Shown piece after piece: positions 1 through 8,370 of a DNA stretch of 64,000 nt. Location of the stretch: positions 404,201 through 468,200 of the forward strand of contig NZ_JACHLJ010000003.1 in the NCBI RefSeq assembly GCF_014204545.1. Reading direction: 5' to 3'. This DNA comes from Brevundimonas vesicularis (GTDB lineage Bacteria; Pseudomonadota; Alphaproteobacteria; Caulobacterales; Caulobacteraceae). A program made the translations under genes and the position numbers. The notes beneath the pieces were generated by a model. The model searched no databases. It saw nothing but the letters and a program-made list of their open reading frames with translations, and had not been told where the DNA came from. Each line of letters begins with the position of its first letter. The first letter of the stretch is position 1.

Positions 1-140
1 CGCAGATCGTGCGCTATCTGACCTATGAGGGTGTGCGGCAGTTGCTGGAACAATTGCGCGGCAAGGCCAAGGTCGATGTCCGCCTGCCCGCCCAGACGCC
101 GCCCGCATCGCCTGCTCCTTCCGTTCCTCCGGGCGCCTGA
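1..140 (+). CDS. C-terminal end of an upstream gene, probably a parvulin-type peptidyl-prolyl isomerase (partial)
   Basis: The frame beginning at base 3 is open to a TGA at 138-140 and encodes about 45 residues, starting QIVRYLTYEGVRQLLEQLRG and ending in a proline/alanine-rich tail. The start lies outside the window. A charged helix followed by a short 'AKVDV' strand resembles the tail of SurA/PpiC-type isomerases, and such a gene commonly precedes argJ in alphaproteobacteria. The functional call rests mainly on that neighbourhood, because the catalytic domain is not visible. It ends one base before the argJ start codon, so the two genes are probably co-transcribed. Confidence 0.5.
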   Translation, partial: QIVRYLTYEGVRQLLEQLRGKAKVDVRLPAQTPPASPAPSVPPGA

Positions 141-141
141 C

Positions 142-1533
142 ATGACCAAGCCTCCCTCCACGACCGGCCAGAAGATCGAGCATGCGTTCGAAAAGGCGCT
201 GGACCCGTTCGCCACGGCCCTGAAGCGCGCCACCCGCACGCCGGGATCGGATGCGGCCCCGGCCGCCGCGCCTGCGCCGGCCGCCGGCAAGCCGGGTCTG
301 GCCATCTCGCCCCTGGCCGTGCCGTTCCCGACCATTCCGCCGATCGGCGGGGTCGAGATCGCGACCGCGCGCGCCGGCTTCTACAAGCATGAGCGCGACG
401 ATCTGGTGGTGTTCCGGTTCGCGCGGGGGACCAGCTGCGCCGGGGTCTTCACCCGCCACAAGATCGGCTCGGCGCCCGTGGACTGGTGCAAGAAGCATCT
501 GGCCGGGGCCGAGGGCGGCAAGGATGTGCGCGCCCTGGTGATCAACGCCGGATGCGCCAACGCCTTCACCGGCAAGGCCGGCGCGGACGCCGCGCGGCGC
601 ACGGCCTCGGAGGTCGCCAAACGGTTTGGCTGTCGCCAGCGCGACGTCATGCTGGCCTCGACAGGGGTGATCGGGGTGGTGCTGGACGACAAGAAGATCG
701 TCGCCAAACTGCCAGAGATCGAGAACGGGCTGGAGGCGGACGCCTGGGCCCGGGCCGGTCGCGGCATCATGACCACCGACACCTTCCCCAAGGGCTCCTA
801 CGCCGAGGCCGAGATCGAAGGCTACAAGGTCCGGATCGCCGGCATCGCCAAGGGATCGGGCATGATCGCGCCGGACATGGCGACCATGCTAGCCTTCATC
901 GTCACTGATGCGGACATCCATCCGAACGTGCTGCAGGCGCTGCTGGGCCTGCACGTGCGCACCACCTTCAACAGCGTGACGGTGGACGGCGACACCTCGA
1001 CCAACGACACGGCCCTGCTGTTCGCCACCGGAACCTCGGGCGCGCCGCGCATCGGGCGGGTCGGCGATCGCCGGCTGAAGAGCTTCTCGGCCGCCTTGGA
1101 CAAGGTGATGCTGGACCTGGCGCACCAGCTGGTGCGCGATGGCGAGGGCGCGACCAAGTTCGTCAAGGTGACGGTGGACGGCGCCGCCAGCCCCGCCTCA
1201 GCCCGCAAGCTGGCCAAGTCCATCGCCGACAGCCCCCTGGTCAAGACCGCCATCGCCGGTCAGGACGCCAACTGGGGCCGGGTCGTCATGGCGGTGGGCA
1301 AGACCGAGGAACCGGTCGATCGCGACCGCCTGGCCATCAAGTTCGGCCCGCACCAGGCCGCCATCGACGGCGCCCCGTCCCCGACCTACGATGAGGCCAA
1401 GATGACCGCCTATATGAAGAACCCGGAGATCGACATCACCGTCGACGTGGGTTCGGGCCGGGCGTCGGCGACCGTGTGGACCTGCGATCTGACCAAGGGC
1501 TACATCGAGATCAACGGCGACTATCGCTCGTGA
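142..1533 (+). CDS. argJ: Bifunctional glutamate N-acetyltransferase / amino-acid acetyltransferase ArgJ
   Basis: ArgJ transfers acetyl from N-acetylornithine to glutamate and so recycles the acetyl group in arginine synthesis. The 463-residue protein has the family self-cleavage motif KGSGMIAPDMATML; Thr248 would become the N-terminal nucleophile of the beta chain after autocleavage between Ala247 and Thr248. The C-terminus keeps the GQDANWGR and VDVGSGRASATVWTCDLTKG blocks. The ATG at 142 follows the previous stop by one base; an in-frame start further upstream would overlap that gene. The N-terminus has about 60 extra residues rich in Ala and Pro, longer than most ArgJ proteins. Its stop codon overlaps the GTG start of mutT. 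Confidence 0.95.
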   Translation: MTKPPSTTGQKIEHAFEKALDPFATALKRATRTPGSDAAPAAAPAPAAGKPGLAISPLAVPFPTIPPIGGVEIATARAGFYKHERDDLVVFRFARGTSCAGVFTRHKIGSAPVDWCKKHLAGAEGGKDVRALVINAGCANAFTGKAGADAARRTASEVAKRFGCRQRDVMLASTGVIGVVLDDKKIVAKLPEIENGLEADAWARAGRGIMTTDTFPKGSYAEAEIEGYKVRIAGIAKGSGMIAPDMATMLAFIVTDADIHPNVLQALLGLHVRTTFNSVTVDGDTSTNDTALLFATGTSGAPRIGRVGDRRLKSFSAALDKVMLDLAHQLVRDGEGATKFVKVTVDGAASPASARKLAKSIADSPLVKTAIAGQDANWGRVVMAVGKTEEPVDRDRLAIKFGPHQAAIDGAPSPTYDEAKMTAYMKNPEIDITVDVGSGRASATVWTCDLTKGYIEINGDYRS

Positions 1534-1943
1534 CCGACACGGCGCTTCCCACCGTCCTGGTTGTCGCCGTCGCCCTGATCGACGTGGATGGACGTGTCCT
1601 GATCGCCAAACGTCCCGAGGGCAAGAAGCTGGCCGGCCTGTGGGAGTTTCCGGGCGGCAAGGTCGAGCCCGGAGAGCGGCCTGAACAGGCGCTGATCCGC
1701 GAGCTGAAGGAAGAGCTGGGCATCGACGTCAGCGAAAACTGTCTGTCGCCGTTCGTTTTCGCCAGTCACGCTTACGATTCGTTTCACCTGTTGATGCCAT
1801 TGTATCTGTGCCGACGGTGGGACGGCGTGGTCACGGCGCGTGAACACGACGGCCTGGCCTGGGTGAAGCCGAGCAAGCTTTCGGACTATCCCATGCCGCC
1901 GGCGGACGAACCTCTGGTCGCCTGGTTGCGCGACCTGCTCTGA
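1530..1943 (+). CDS. mutT: Nudix hydrolase, 8-oxo-dGTP diphosphatase MutT
   Basis: This 137-residue protein hydrolyses oxidised nucleoside triphosphates to prevent mutation. A complete Nudix box runs from Gly43 to Ile65 (GX5EX7REUXEEXGU, here GGKVEPGE... RELKEELGI). The GTG start at 1530 overlaps the argJ TGA (GTGA), which indicates translational coupling. A longer reading frame opens inside argJ but would add residues foreign to the family. The argJ-mutT order is common in alphaproteobacteria. Substrate specificity cannot be read from sequence alone; it could act on other NTPs. Confidence 0.9.
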   Translation: MTDTALPTVLVVAVALIDVDGRVLIAKRPEGKKLAGLWEFPGGKVEPGERPEQALIRELKEELGIDVSENCLSPFVFASHAYDSFHLLMPLYLCRRWDGVVTAREHDGLAWVKPSKLSDYPMPPADEPLVAWLRDLL

Positions 1944-1968
1944 CCACCGCCGACCAGGGAGGCCGGCC

Positions 1969-2157
1969 ATGCGACGTCTTATCGGCCGGTTCCTGCGCAA
2001 TGAGAGCGGGGCCACAGCCATTGAATACGGCCTGCTCTGCGCCCTGATCTTCCTGGCGATCGTGACCTCGATCAGCGCCTTGGCGAACAGCCAGAACGGC
2101 GGCTTGGCCGCGACGGTGAACAAGCTGAGCGCCGCCATACAGGCCGCGATCAGCTAG
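1969..2157 (+). CDS. Flp/Fap-type type IVb pilin
   Basis: The 62-residue product has a 14-residue basic leader ending in Gly14, followed by ATAIEYG. This is the classic Flp processing site, with the conserved Glu5-Tyr6 pair of the mature pilin and a hydrophobic helix of about 20 residues. It would be cleaved by a TadV/CpaA-type prepilin peptidase and assembled by a Tad system. No tad/cpa gene lies nearby, so this is a solitary pilin gene. Its stop overlaps the stop of the convergent minus-strand gene by four bases. An AGGGAGG-like ribosome-binding site lies just upstream. Confidence 0.9.
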   Translation: MRRLIGRFLRNESGATAIEYGLLCALIFLAIVTSISALANSQNGGLAATVNKLSAAIQAAIS

Positions 2158-3056
2158 TCCGGCTCTTCGCCTGTCATTTCCTTGACGCCCAGCGCATCGG
2201 CCAGCCGCGTCTTGGCCGAGCCGCGCGGAAGGGGCTTCTGCTGGCTGTCGTGGGGCTTCCAGCCGGCCAGATGGATGATCTCGAACGTCGCCGGGATGCG
2301 GCCGTCGTCGAGACCGTAGCGCTCGGCATAGAGGGCGGCGGCGCGCGCGACGATGCGACGGCTTAAGGGTCGAACAGGTCCGTGCAGCACATTGGTCTCG
2401 CCCATGGCGCGCAGGTCGCGGATCAGGGCGAAGAGATCGGTGTAGCGGACGGTGAAGCGGTCCACGTCCGACACCGGCAGGGCGAACCCGGCGCGCTGCA
2501 ACAGGGCCGCCCCGTCATAGCCGTCAGCGAAGGGCGAAACCCGCGCCTGGGCGCCGCCGCGCTCCTCCAGTTCGACCTCGGTCAGGACGGCGCGAAGCTC
2601 TTTCAGCGTGCCCGCGCCGAACAGCGTGCCGATGAACAGGCCGTCCGGTTTCAACGCGCGCCGGATCTGAGCCAACGCGCCAGGCAGGTCGTTGGCCCAG
2701 TGAAGGGTCAGAAGGGAGACGATCAGGTCGGTCGAGGCGTCGGCCAGCGGCAGCGCGTCCGCACCCGGCGCCGCACGCTGAGCCAGGGAGACGGGCGTCT
2801 GGACGGGACCGACGCGTCCGGCGGCGTCGCTGGACCGAACCGCCGCATCGAACACGCCTGGATGAGCGGATAGATCGTCCGCAACGGGAAAATCGCGCAG
2901 TATGGCTTCCAGGCTCTCGGCGGCGTTGGCGGCGGCGCGGGCGTGCAGGAAGTCGGCCTGGGGGAACCGGGAGGCGGACCGCGCCAGCCGCGCCTGACGT
3001 CGCACGGCGTCGAAGATGCGCGGGGGGCCGTCGGAAGGGGATTGGGGGGCGGTCAT
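2154..3056 (-). CDS. NDUFAF5/BioC-like SAM-fold protein (complex I assembly factor homologue)
   Basis: The 300-residue protein has a class I methyltransferase fold: a DLIVSLLTLHWANDLP block, then RRALKPDGLFIGTLFG. Its C-terminal third carries GETNVLHG, PATFEIIHLAGWKPHDSQ and a PRGSAK tail, which I recognise as characteristic of mitochondrial NDUFAF5 (C20orf7). NDUFAF5 acts on NDUFS7 during assembly of NADH dehydrogenase. The usual glycine-rich SAM loop (DxGxGxG) is degenerate here, reading DLSAHPG, so methyl transfer should not be assumed. It starts within a CATG shared with the divergent comF start. Annotation pipelines usually call this family 'methyltransferase domain-containing protein'. 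Confidence 0.8.
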   Translation of the reverse strand: MTAPQSPSDGPPRIFDAVRRQARLARSASRFPQADFLHARAAANAAESLEAILRDFPVADDLSAHPGVFDAAVRSSDAAGRVGPVQTPVSLAQRAAPGADALPLADASTDLIVSLLTLHWANDLPGALAQIRRALKPDGLFIGTLFGAGTLKELRAVLTEVELEERGGAQARVSPFADGYDGAALLQRAGFALPVSDVDRFTVRYTDLFALIRDLRAMGETNVLHGPVRPLSRRIVARAAALYAERYGLDDGRIPATFEIIHLAGWKPHDSQQKPLPRGSAKTRLADALGVKEMTGEEPD

Positions 3057-3849
3057 GGACGTACAGGATGGGGGCTGGCGACGCGCCTGGGAAGGGGCGG
3101 GCCGTCACTTGCGCGGCGCGGGGCGGGGACTGGCCGACCTGATCCTGCCGCCGATGGCGCACGACAGCCGTGAGGCGACGGCTGCGGCCGGCCTGACGCC
3201 CGACGCCTGGAGCCGGATCAGATTTCTGGAGGCGCCGGTCTGCGACGGCTGCGGAGCGGCCTTCGAATTTGACGGCGGCGCCTTCGCCGAGGATCGCTGC
3301 GCCGCCTGTATCGCCAAGCCCTACGCCTTCGAGAGGGCGCGCGCGGCATGCCTGTATGACGAAGCGTCGCGCGGCCTGATCCTGAGGTTCAAGCACGGGG
3401 ACCAGCAACAGTTCGCGCCCCTGTTCGCGCGCTGGATCGCACGCGCCGCCGCCGATCTGGTCCAAGGCGCGGACGTGATCCTGCCCGTGCCGCTGCATCG
3501 GTTTCGCCTGTTGTCGCGGCGCTTCAATCAGGCCGCCGAAATCGCCCGGCCGCTGGCCCGGCACGCCGGCCGCGACTATTTGCCCGACGCCCTGGTCCGC
3601 AAGACCCACACGACCAGCCAGGGCGGCAAGAGCCAGCGCGGACGGCGGCTGAACGTCAAGAAGGCCTTCGCCGTGACCGAGGCGGGCCGGCGTCGGATCC
3701 GGGGACGACGCATCCTTCTGATTGACGATGTGTTGACCACGGGCGCGACCGGAGAGGCCTGCGCGCGCGCCCTGATCGACGCCGGAGCGCGCGCCGTGGA
3801 TCTCGCCGTCATCGCGCGGGTGCGAAACGCCCGTGAACTTATTATGTAG
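3055..3849 (+). CDS. comF: ComF family phosphoribosyltransferase-like protein
   Basis: ComF-type proteins combine an N-terminal zinc ribbon with a type I phosphoribosyltransferase fold and are linked to DNA uptake or its regulation. In this 264-residue protein four cysteines (63, 66, 82, 85) form the zinc ribbon, and ILLIDDVLTTGAT near residues 218-230 is the PRPP-binding loop. The N-terminal 'LILPP' segment is typical of the family. The ATG at 3055 overlaps the divergent gene's start codon. In-frame codons further upstream would extend into that gene and add no family-like residues. No other competence gene is adjacent. Confidence 0.88.
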   Translation: MDVQDGGWRRAWEGAGRHLRGAGRGLADLILPPMAHDSREATAAAGLTPDAWSRIRFLEAPVCDGCGAAFEFDGGAFAEDRCAACIAKPYAFERARAACLYDEASRGLILRFKHGDQQQFAPLFARWIARAAADLVQGADVILPVPLHRFRLLSRRFNQAAEIARPLARHAGRDYLPDALVRKTHTTSQGGKSQRGRRLNVKKAFAVTEAGRRRIRGRRILLIDDVLTTGATGEACARALIDAGARAVDLAVIARVRNARELIM

Positions 3850-3913
3850 GCCCTAGCGCTCGCCATGCGGCGGCTCGCTGCTTGAGGGCGCCTTTATTTC
3901 TGGAGATCTGATT

Positions 3914-4171
3914 TTGGCCGACGTCGTTATCTACACCAAGCCTGGCTGTCCTTATTGCTTCAGCGCCATGTCGCTGCTGAAGAAGAAGGGCGTGGACTAT
4001 ACCGAGATCGTCGCGTCCAACGATCCCGACAAGAAGACCGAGATGGTCGAGAAGTCGGGCGGTCGCATGACCTTCCCGCAGATCTTCATCGACGGCCAGC
4101 ACGTCGGCGGTTCCGACGACATCCACGCGCTGGATCGCGACGGCAAGCTGGACGGACTTCTGGCCGCCTGA
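3914..4171 (+). CDS. grxC: Glutaredoxin 3 (GrxC)
   Basis: This 85-residue dithiol glutaredoxin reduces disulfides and glutathione mixed disulfides in the cytoplasm. It has the CPYC active site (Cys12, Cys15), the cis-proline segment TFPQIFI (Pro55) and the glutathione-binding GGSDD motif at 65-69. The start is TTG at 3914, preceded by a GGAG ribosome-binding site at 3902-3905; no ATG exists upstream in frame. It is followed after three bases by a nitrilase-family gene, a frequent pair in alphaproteobacteria. Confidence 0.93.
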   Translation: MADVVIYTKPGCPYCFSAMSLLKKKGVDYTEIVASNDPDKKTEMVEKSGGRMTFPQIFIDGQHVGGSDDIHALDRDGKLDGLLAA

Positions 4172-4174
4172 TCC

Positions 4175-5014
4175 ATGAGCAGCGGGCTCGACATCGCCCT
4201 GATTCAGACGCGCACGCCGGCGACGGCGCGCGAGGCGCTGGTCCATGTCGAGCCCCTGATCCGCGAGGCGGCGTCGGGCGGGGCGAAGTTCGTCCTGACG
4301 CCTGAAGGGACCAATGTCCTGGAGCAACGCCGCGACCGGCGAGCGGCGGCGGTCACCACCGAGGACGAGGACGTCGCCGTGCTGGGCCTGCGTCGTCTGG
4401 CGGCGGAACTGGGCGTCTGGCTGCTGATCGGTTCAGCTATCGTCCGGTCAGGTCAGGCGGGAGACGGCCGCGCCGCCAATCGGTCGCTGCTGATCGATGC
4501 GTCGGGCGGGATCGTGGCCCGATACGACAAGCTGCATGTCTTTGACGTGAACCTGCCCAATGGCGAGACCTATCGCGAGAGCGCGACGGTGCGGCCCGGC
4601 GACGGGGCGGCGGTTGCGGATACGCCCTGGGGTCGGCTGGGTCTGACCATCTGCTACGACATCCGCTTTCCCTATCTGCATCGCCAGCTGGCCAAGGCCG
4701 GGGCGTCGATGATCGCCGTGCCGGCCGCCTTCACCGCCCCGACCGGGGAGGCGCATTGGGAAACCCTGTTGCGCGCCCGCGCCATCGAGACGGGGGCCTT
4801 CGTTTTGGCGCCGGCGCAGGGCGGACTGCACGAGGACGGTCGCCGCACCTGGGGGCGATCCACCGTCGTCGGCCCGTGGGGCGAGATCATCGCCAAGGCG
4901 GATCACGACGAGCCTTGCATCGTGCATGCGAAACTGGACATGGAGGCCGTGGCAAGGGCGCGCGCCGCCGTGCCCAGCCTGACCCACGATCGCGATTTCC
5001 TGCCCGCTGTTTGA
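4175..5014 (+). CDS. Carbon-nitrogen hydrolase family protein, probable deaminated-glutathione amidase (Nit1-like)
   Basis: The 279-residue protein carries the complete nitrilase-superfamily triad: Glu44 (TPEGTN), Lys119 (RYDKLHVFDV) and Cys160 (LTICYDIRFP). DVNLPNG and the trailing GRSTVVGPWG segment are typical of the Nit1/Nit2 branch, which hydrolyses deaminated glutathione or omega-amidates. The glutaredoxin gene immediately upstream supports a link to glutathione. The ATG is three bases after the grxC stop, so the genes are probably one operon. Another amide substrate is possible. Confidence 0.85.
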   Translation: MSSGLDIALIQTRTPATAREALVHVEPLIREAASGGAKFVLTPEGTNVLEQRRDRRAAAVTTEDEDVAVLGLRRLAAELGVWLLIGSAIVRSGQAGDGRAANRSLLIDASGGIVARYDKLHVFDVNLPNGETYRESATVRPGDGAAVADTPWGRLGLTICYDIRFPYLHRQLAKAGASMIAVPAAFTAPTGEAHWETLLRARAIETGAFVLAPAQGGLHEDGRRTWGRSTVVGPWGEIIAKADHDEPCIVHAKLDMEAVARARAAVPSLTHDRDFLPAV

Positions 5015-5020
5015 CGCCCC

Positions 5021-5455
5021 ATGATCCGCTACGCCTTGAAATGCGACCAGGCCCACGCCTTCGAAGCCTGGTTTGGCTCCTCGACCGACTATGACGATCA
5101 GGCGGCGCGGGGGCTGGTGGAATGCCCGTTCTGCGGATCGCACGCGGTCGAAAAGGCGATCATGGCCCCGGCCGTCAGCGGCGCCCGCAAGGCCGATCCC
5201 GCCTCTGACGTCGCCGCCAAGATGCAGACGATGATGATGGCCGCCGCCCGCGAGGTTCGCGCCCATGTCGAGGCCAACTTCGACTATGTCGGCGACACCT
5301 TCGCCCGCGAGGCGCGCGACATCCACGAGGGTCGGTCCGAGAAGCGCGAAATCTATGGCGAGGCCACGCCCGCCGAGGTCAAGAAGCTGAAGGACGACGG
5401 GGTGCCGGTCTCAGCCCTGCCGGCTGCGCCCGTCGATCCGGCCAAGGTGAACTGA
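5021..5455 (+). CDS. DUF1178 family protein
   Basis: The 144-residue protein starts MIRYALKCDQAHAFEAWFGS and has a CPFCGS motif near residue 36, giving the CxxxH...CxxC pattern of DUF1178, a presumed small zinc-binding domain. The function of this family is unknown. It is common directly downstream of the nitrilase/glutaredoxin pair in alphaproteobacteria. It begins six bases after the preceding stop and shares one base with the next start (TGATG), so it belongs to a four-gene transcription unit. Confidence 0.85.
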   Translation: MIRYALKCDQAHAFEAWFGSSTDYDDQAARGLVECPFCGSHAVEKAIMAPAVSGARKADPASDVAAKMQTMMMAAAREVRAHVEANFDYVGDTFAREARDIHEGRSEKREIYGEATPAEVKKLKDDGVPVSALPAAPVDPAKVN

Positions 5456-5952
5456 TGACCCTGCAATGGCGGCCCATGAGGCCGAAGGACATCGATGCGG
5501 TGGTGGAGGTGGCGCGGCTGTCGTTTCCCGACCATTTCGAGGATCGCGCCTGCTTCCAGAACCGTCTGGCGCTTTATCCGCGCGGCTGTTTCGTGCTGGA
5601 GGGGGGCGACGGCGCCGCGCGGGGCTATCTGATCGCCTATCCGTGGAAGGCCGAGAGCGCGCCGCCGCTGAATACGGTGATCGAAGGCCTGCCGGCCGAG
5701 CCGGACCTGATCTATCTGCACGATCTGGCCCTGCATCCCGAGGCGCGGGGCGGCGGCGTGACCGGCGCCATCGTCGAGCGATTGGCCGAACAGGCGACGG
5801 AAGACGGCTGGCCCGCCATCGCCCTGGTCGCCGTCAATGACGCCGTCGGCTTCTGGTCGCGACACGGTTTCGTCGAACAACCCGCCGAGGCCATGGCGGC
5901 CAAGCTGGCCAGCTACGGCGCAGACGCCCGCTATATGCTGCGACCGCTCTAG
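5455..5952 (+). CDS. GNAT family N-acetyltransferase
   Basis: The 165-residue protein has a GNAT core: a beta4 strand YLHDLALHPE followed by the acetyl-CoA pyrophosphate loop ARGGGVTGAIV near residues 100-110, and a C-terminal VNDAVGFWSRHGF segment (motif B). The substrate is not predictable. The ATG overlaps the DUF1178 stop (TGATG). The stop codon overlaps that of the convergent minus-strand gene by three bases. Confidence 0.85.
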   Translation: MTLQWRPMRPKDIDAVVEVARLSFPDHFEDRACFQNRLALYPRGCFVLEGGDGAARGYLIAYPWKAESAPPLNTVIEGLPAEPDLIYLHDLALHPEARGGGVTGAIVERLAEQATEDGWPAIALVAVNDAVGFWSRHGFVEQPAEAMAAKLASYGADARYMLRPL

Positions 5953-6254
5953 CGCCGATTGAGCGCGGTCTGGCCGCCCGCACGCACGAAATGCATACGT
6001 TGAGGACGGGGCAGGGCGACATAGGCCCGGCGTCTCATTTCACGCTCGCAGACGCTGGCGTCGCCAAGGCTGTCGGGCGTCAGGACCGCGCGATGGACCG
6101 CGCACCAGTCGCGGCTGGCGGTGCGGATGCGGCCGGCCAGGATCATGGCCTCGCCCGGTCGAGCCATGTTCAGCCCCTCGGCGTGCACATGCATGTCCGG
6201 CGCCTCGCCCGCGGCCAGGGCGGAGGCAAGCGCGGCGGCGATCATCAAACCCAT
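5949..6254 (-). CDS. UrcA-like small exported protein
   Basis: The product of about 101 residues has a short signal peptide (MGLMIAAALASALAAG) and a mature domain with two cysteines flanking an Arg-rich helix (RIRTASRDWCAV ... SVCEREMRRRAY). This resembles UrcA, a periplasmic family of unknown role common in Caulobacterales and Sphingomonadales. Two ATGs are six bases apart. The second, at 6254, is better placed relative to a GGGAG ribosome-binding site; starting at 6260 adds MT. Family assignment is by pattern only. Confidence 0.6.
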   Translation of the reverse strand: MGLMIAAALASALAAGEAPDMHVHAEGLNMARPGEAMILAGRIRTASRDWCAVHRAVLTPDSLGDASVCEREMRRRAYVALPRPQRMHFVRAGGQTALNRR

Positions 6255-6444
6255 CGTCATCTCCCATCGGAATGGGCCTGCGTCAGGCCCGTCGTGGGAA
6301 AGAGGCGTCCGTCTGCGGCGTCGGATGCGGCGTCAGGGATGAAATATCGGTAAGGCGGCGATCAGCGCGGCGAACGCCCGCTCTGGTCTTTCTGTCCACA
6401 TGCCTGTAAGAGGCGCGCGCCTCCCGCATGCCTTTTCATGACCA

Positions 6445-6474
6445 GCGGCCGCCCGTATGCCGGCCGCGCCTTTT
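6445..6474 (+). terminator. Terminator-like hairpin in the typA leader
   Basis: The 7-bp arms GCGGCCG (6445-6451) and CGGCCGC (6461-6467) are perfect reverse complements with a 9-nt loop, followed by GCC and TTTT. This is intrinsic-terminator shaped, but it ends only 12 nt before the typA ATG. It may attenuate typA or be a fortuitous GC-rich palindrome. The rest of the 6255-6486 gap shows no gene. Confidence 0.35.
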
Positions 6475-6486
6475 CGCGATACTCAA

Positions 6487-8319
6487 ATGAACCTGCGCAA
6501 CGTCGCCATCATCGCCCACGTTGACCACGGCAAAACGACCCTGGTTGACCAACTGCTCGCCCAATCCGGCGTGTTCCGAGCCAATGAGGCGACGACCGAA
6601 CGCGCCATGGACTCCAACGACCAGGAAAAAGAGCGCGGCATCACCATCCTGGCCAAGTGCACCTCGGTGCTCTGGAACGGCAAGGCGGGCGAAACCCGCA
6701 TCAACATCATCGACACCCCCGGCCACGCCGACTTCGGCGGCGAGGTCGAGCGCATCCTGGGCATGGTGGACGGCTGCGTCATCCTGGTCGACGCCGAAGA
6801 GGGCGTCATGCCCCAGACCAAGTTCGTGCTGACCAAGGCGCTGAAGATGGGCCTGCGACCGATCCTGTGCATCAACAAGGTCGACCGCGCCCACGCCGAT
6901 CCGGACCGCGTCCACAACGAAACCTTCGACCTGTTCGCCGCCATCGGCGCGACGGACGAGCAGCTGGACTTCCCGCACATCTACGCCTCGGGCCGCAACG
7001 GCTGGGCGACGCTGGACCTGAACCAGCCCAACGACAATCTGGCCCCGCTGTTCGACCTGATCGTCGATCACGTCCCGCCGCCCGCCGTCCAGGCCAACCG
7101 CGACAAGCCCTTCCGCATGCTGGACGTGCTGATCGAAAGCGATCCGTTCCTGGGTCGTCTGCTGACCGGCCGCATCGAAAGCGGCAAGGCCGTTCCCGGC
7201 ATGGCGATCCACGCCTTGGACCGTGAAGGCAAGGAAATCGAACGCGGCCGCATCACTAAGGTGCTGGCGTTCCGCGGCTTGAAGCGTCAGGCCCTGGACG
7301 AGGGTTCGGAAGCGGGCGACATCGTCGCCATCGCCGGCATGTCCAAGGCGACCGTGGCCGACACCCTGTGCGCCATGGAGGTCACCGAGCCTCTGCCCGC
7401 CCAGCCGATCGATCCGCCCACCATCTCCATGACCGTCTCGGTCAACGACAGCCCCCTGGCCGGTCGCGAAGGCGACAAAGTCCAGTCGCGCGTCATCCGT
7501 GACCGCCTGCTGAAGGAGGCCGAGGCCAACGTGGCCATCCGCGTGACCACGACCGAAGGCGGCGACGCCTATGAAGTCGCCGGCCGTGGCGAACTGCAGC
7601 TGGGCGTTCTGATCGAAAACATGCGCCGCGAAGGCTTCGAGGTTTCGATCTCGCGTCCGCGCGTGGTGTTCCAGACCGGCGAGAACGGCGAGAAACTGGA
7701 GCCGATCGAAGACGTCATGATCGACGTCGACGACGAGTTCTCGGGCATCGTCATCGAGAAGCTGTCGGCCCGTAAGGCCGAAATGACCGACATGGGCCCG
7801 TCGGGCGCCGGCAAGACCCGCATCAGCCTGAAGGCGCCGTCGCGTTCGCTGATCGGCTATCAGGGCGAGTTCCTGACCGACACGCGCGGTTCGGGCGTGC
7901 TGAACCGCGTGTTCAGCCACTATGAGCCGCACAAGGGCGCGATCGCCGGTCGTCTGAAGGGCGTTCTGATCTCGAACTCTGACGGTGAAACCGCCGCCTT
8001 CGCCCTGTGGAACCTGGAAGACCGCGGCATCATGTTCGTCGGCGCCGGCGAGAAGACCTATCAGGGCATGATCATCGGCGAGAACGCGCGCTGGGACGAC
8101 CTGGACGTCAACCCGATCAAGGGCAAGCAGCTGACCAACGTCCGCGCCTCCGGCAAGGACGAGGCCGTTCGCCTGACCCCGCCGCGCCAGATGTCGCTGG
8201 AACAGGCCATCGCCTATATCGACGACGATGAGCTGGTCGAGGTGACGCCCAAGTCCATCCGCCTGCGCAAGCAGACGCTGAACCCGTCGTTCCGCAAGAA
8301 GCGCGTTCGCCCGGAGTAG
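6487..8319 (+). CDS. typA: Ribosome-associated translational GTPase TypA/BipA
   Basis: TypA is an EF-G-like GTPase that binds ribosomes and helps 50S assembly and stress adaptation. The 610-residue protein begins [20 protein letters not shown]1 is AHVDHGKT (10-17), followed by the ERGITI switch, DTPGH (G3) and NKVD (G4), and the family signature [11 protein letters not shown] in the C-terminal domain. Length matches the family. An upstream in-frame ATG at 6457 would fall in the loop of a leader hairpin and adds ten atypical residues, so 6487 is preferred. It is a single-gene unit. Confidence 0.96.
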   Translation: MNLRNVAIIAHVDHGKTTLVDQLLAQSGVFRANEATTERAMDSNDQEKERGITILAKCTSVLWNGKAGETRINIIDTPGHADFGGEVERILGMVDGCVILVDAEEGVMPQTKFVLTKALKMGLRPILCINKVDRAHADPDRVHNETFDLFAAIGATDEQLDFPHIYASGRNGWATLDLNQPNDNLAPLFDLIVDHVPPPAVQANRDKPFRMLDVLIESDPFLGRLLTGRIESGKAVPGMAIHALDREGKEIERGRITKVLAFRGLKRQALDEGSEAGDIVAIAGMSKATVADTLCAMEVTEPLPAQPIDPPTISMTVSVNDSPLAGREGDKVQSRVIRDRLLKEAEANVAIRVTTTEGGDAYEVAGRGELQLGVLIENMRREGFEVSISRPRVVFQTGENGEKLEPIEDVMIDVDDEFSGIVIEKLSARKAEMTDMGPSGAGKTRISLKAPSRSLIGYQGEFLTDTRGSGVLNRVFSHYEPHKGAIAGRLKGVLISNSDGETAAFALWNLEDRGIMFVGAGEKTYQGMIIGENARWDDLDVNPIKGKQLTNVRASGKDEAVRLTPPRQMSLEQAIAYIDDDELVEVTPKSIRLRKQTLNPSFRKKRVRPE

Positions 8320-8333
8320 TCAGCAATCCCTGA

Positions 8334-8370
8334 CTGACGTGCGGTGGGATGCGGCCTATAGACGGCTGAC
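8334..8370 (+). promoter_or_regulatory. Promoter of glnD, probably giving a leaderless mRNA
   Basis: CTGACGT (8334-8340), 14 nt, then CCTATAGA (8355-8362) matches the Caulobacter housekeeping pattern TTGACGS-N10-14-GCTANAWC with few mismatches. The -10 ends 8 nt before the glnD ATG at 8371, so transcription would start at or next to the A of the start codon. No ribosome-binding site is visible. Confidence 0.6.

Noticed and set aside
6436..7932. A 498-residue minus-strand open frame opposite typA
   Set aside because: The sequence is compositionally odd and without domains, while TypA is clear on the plus strand.
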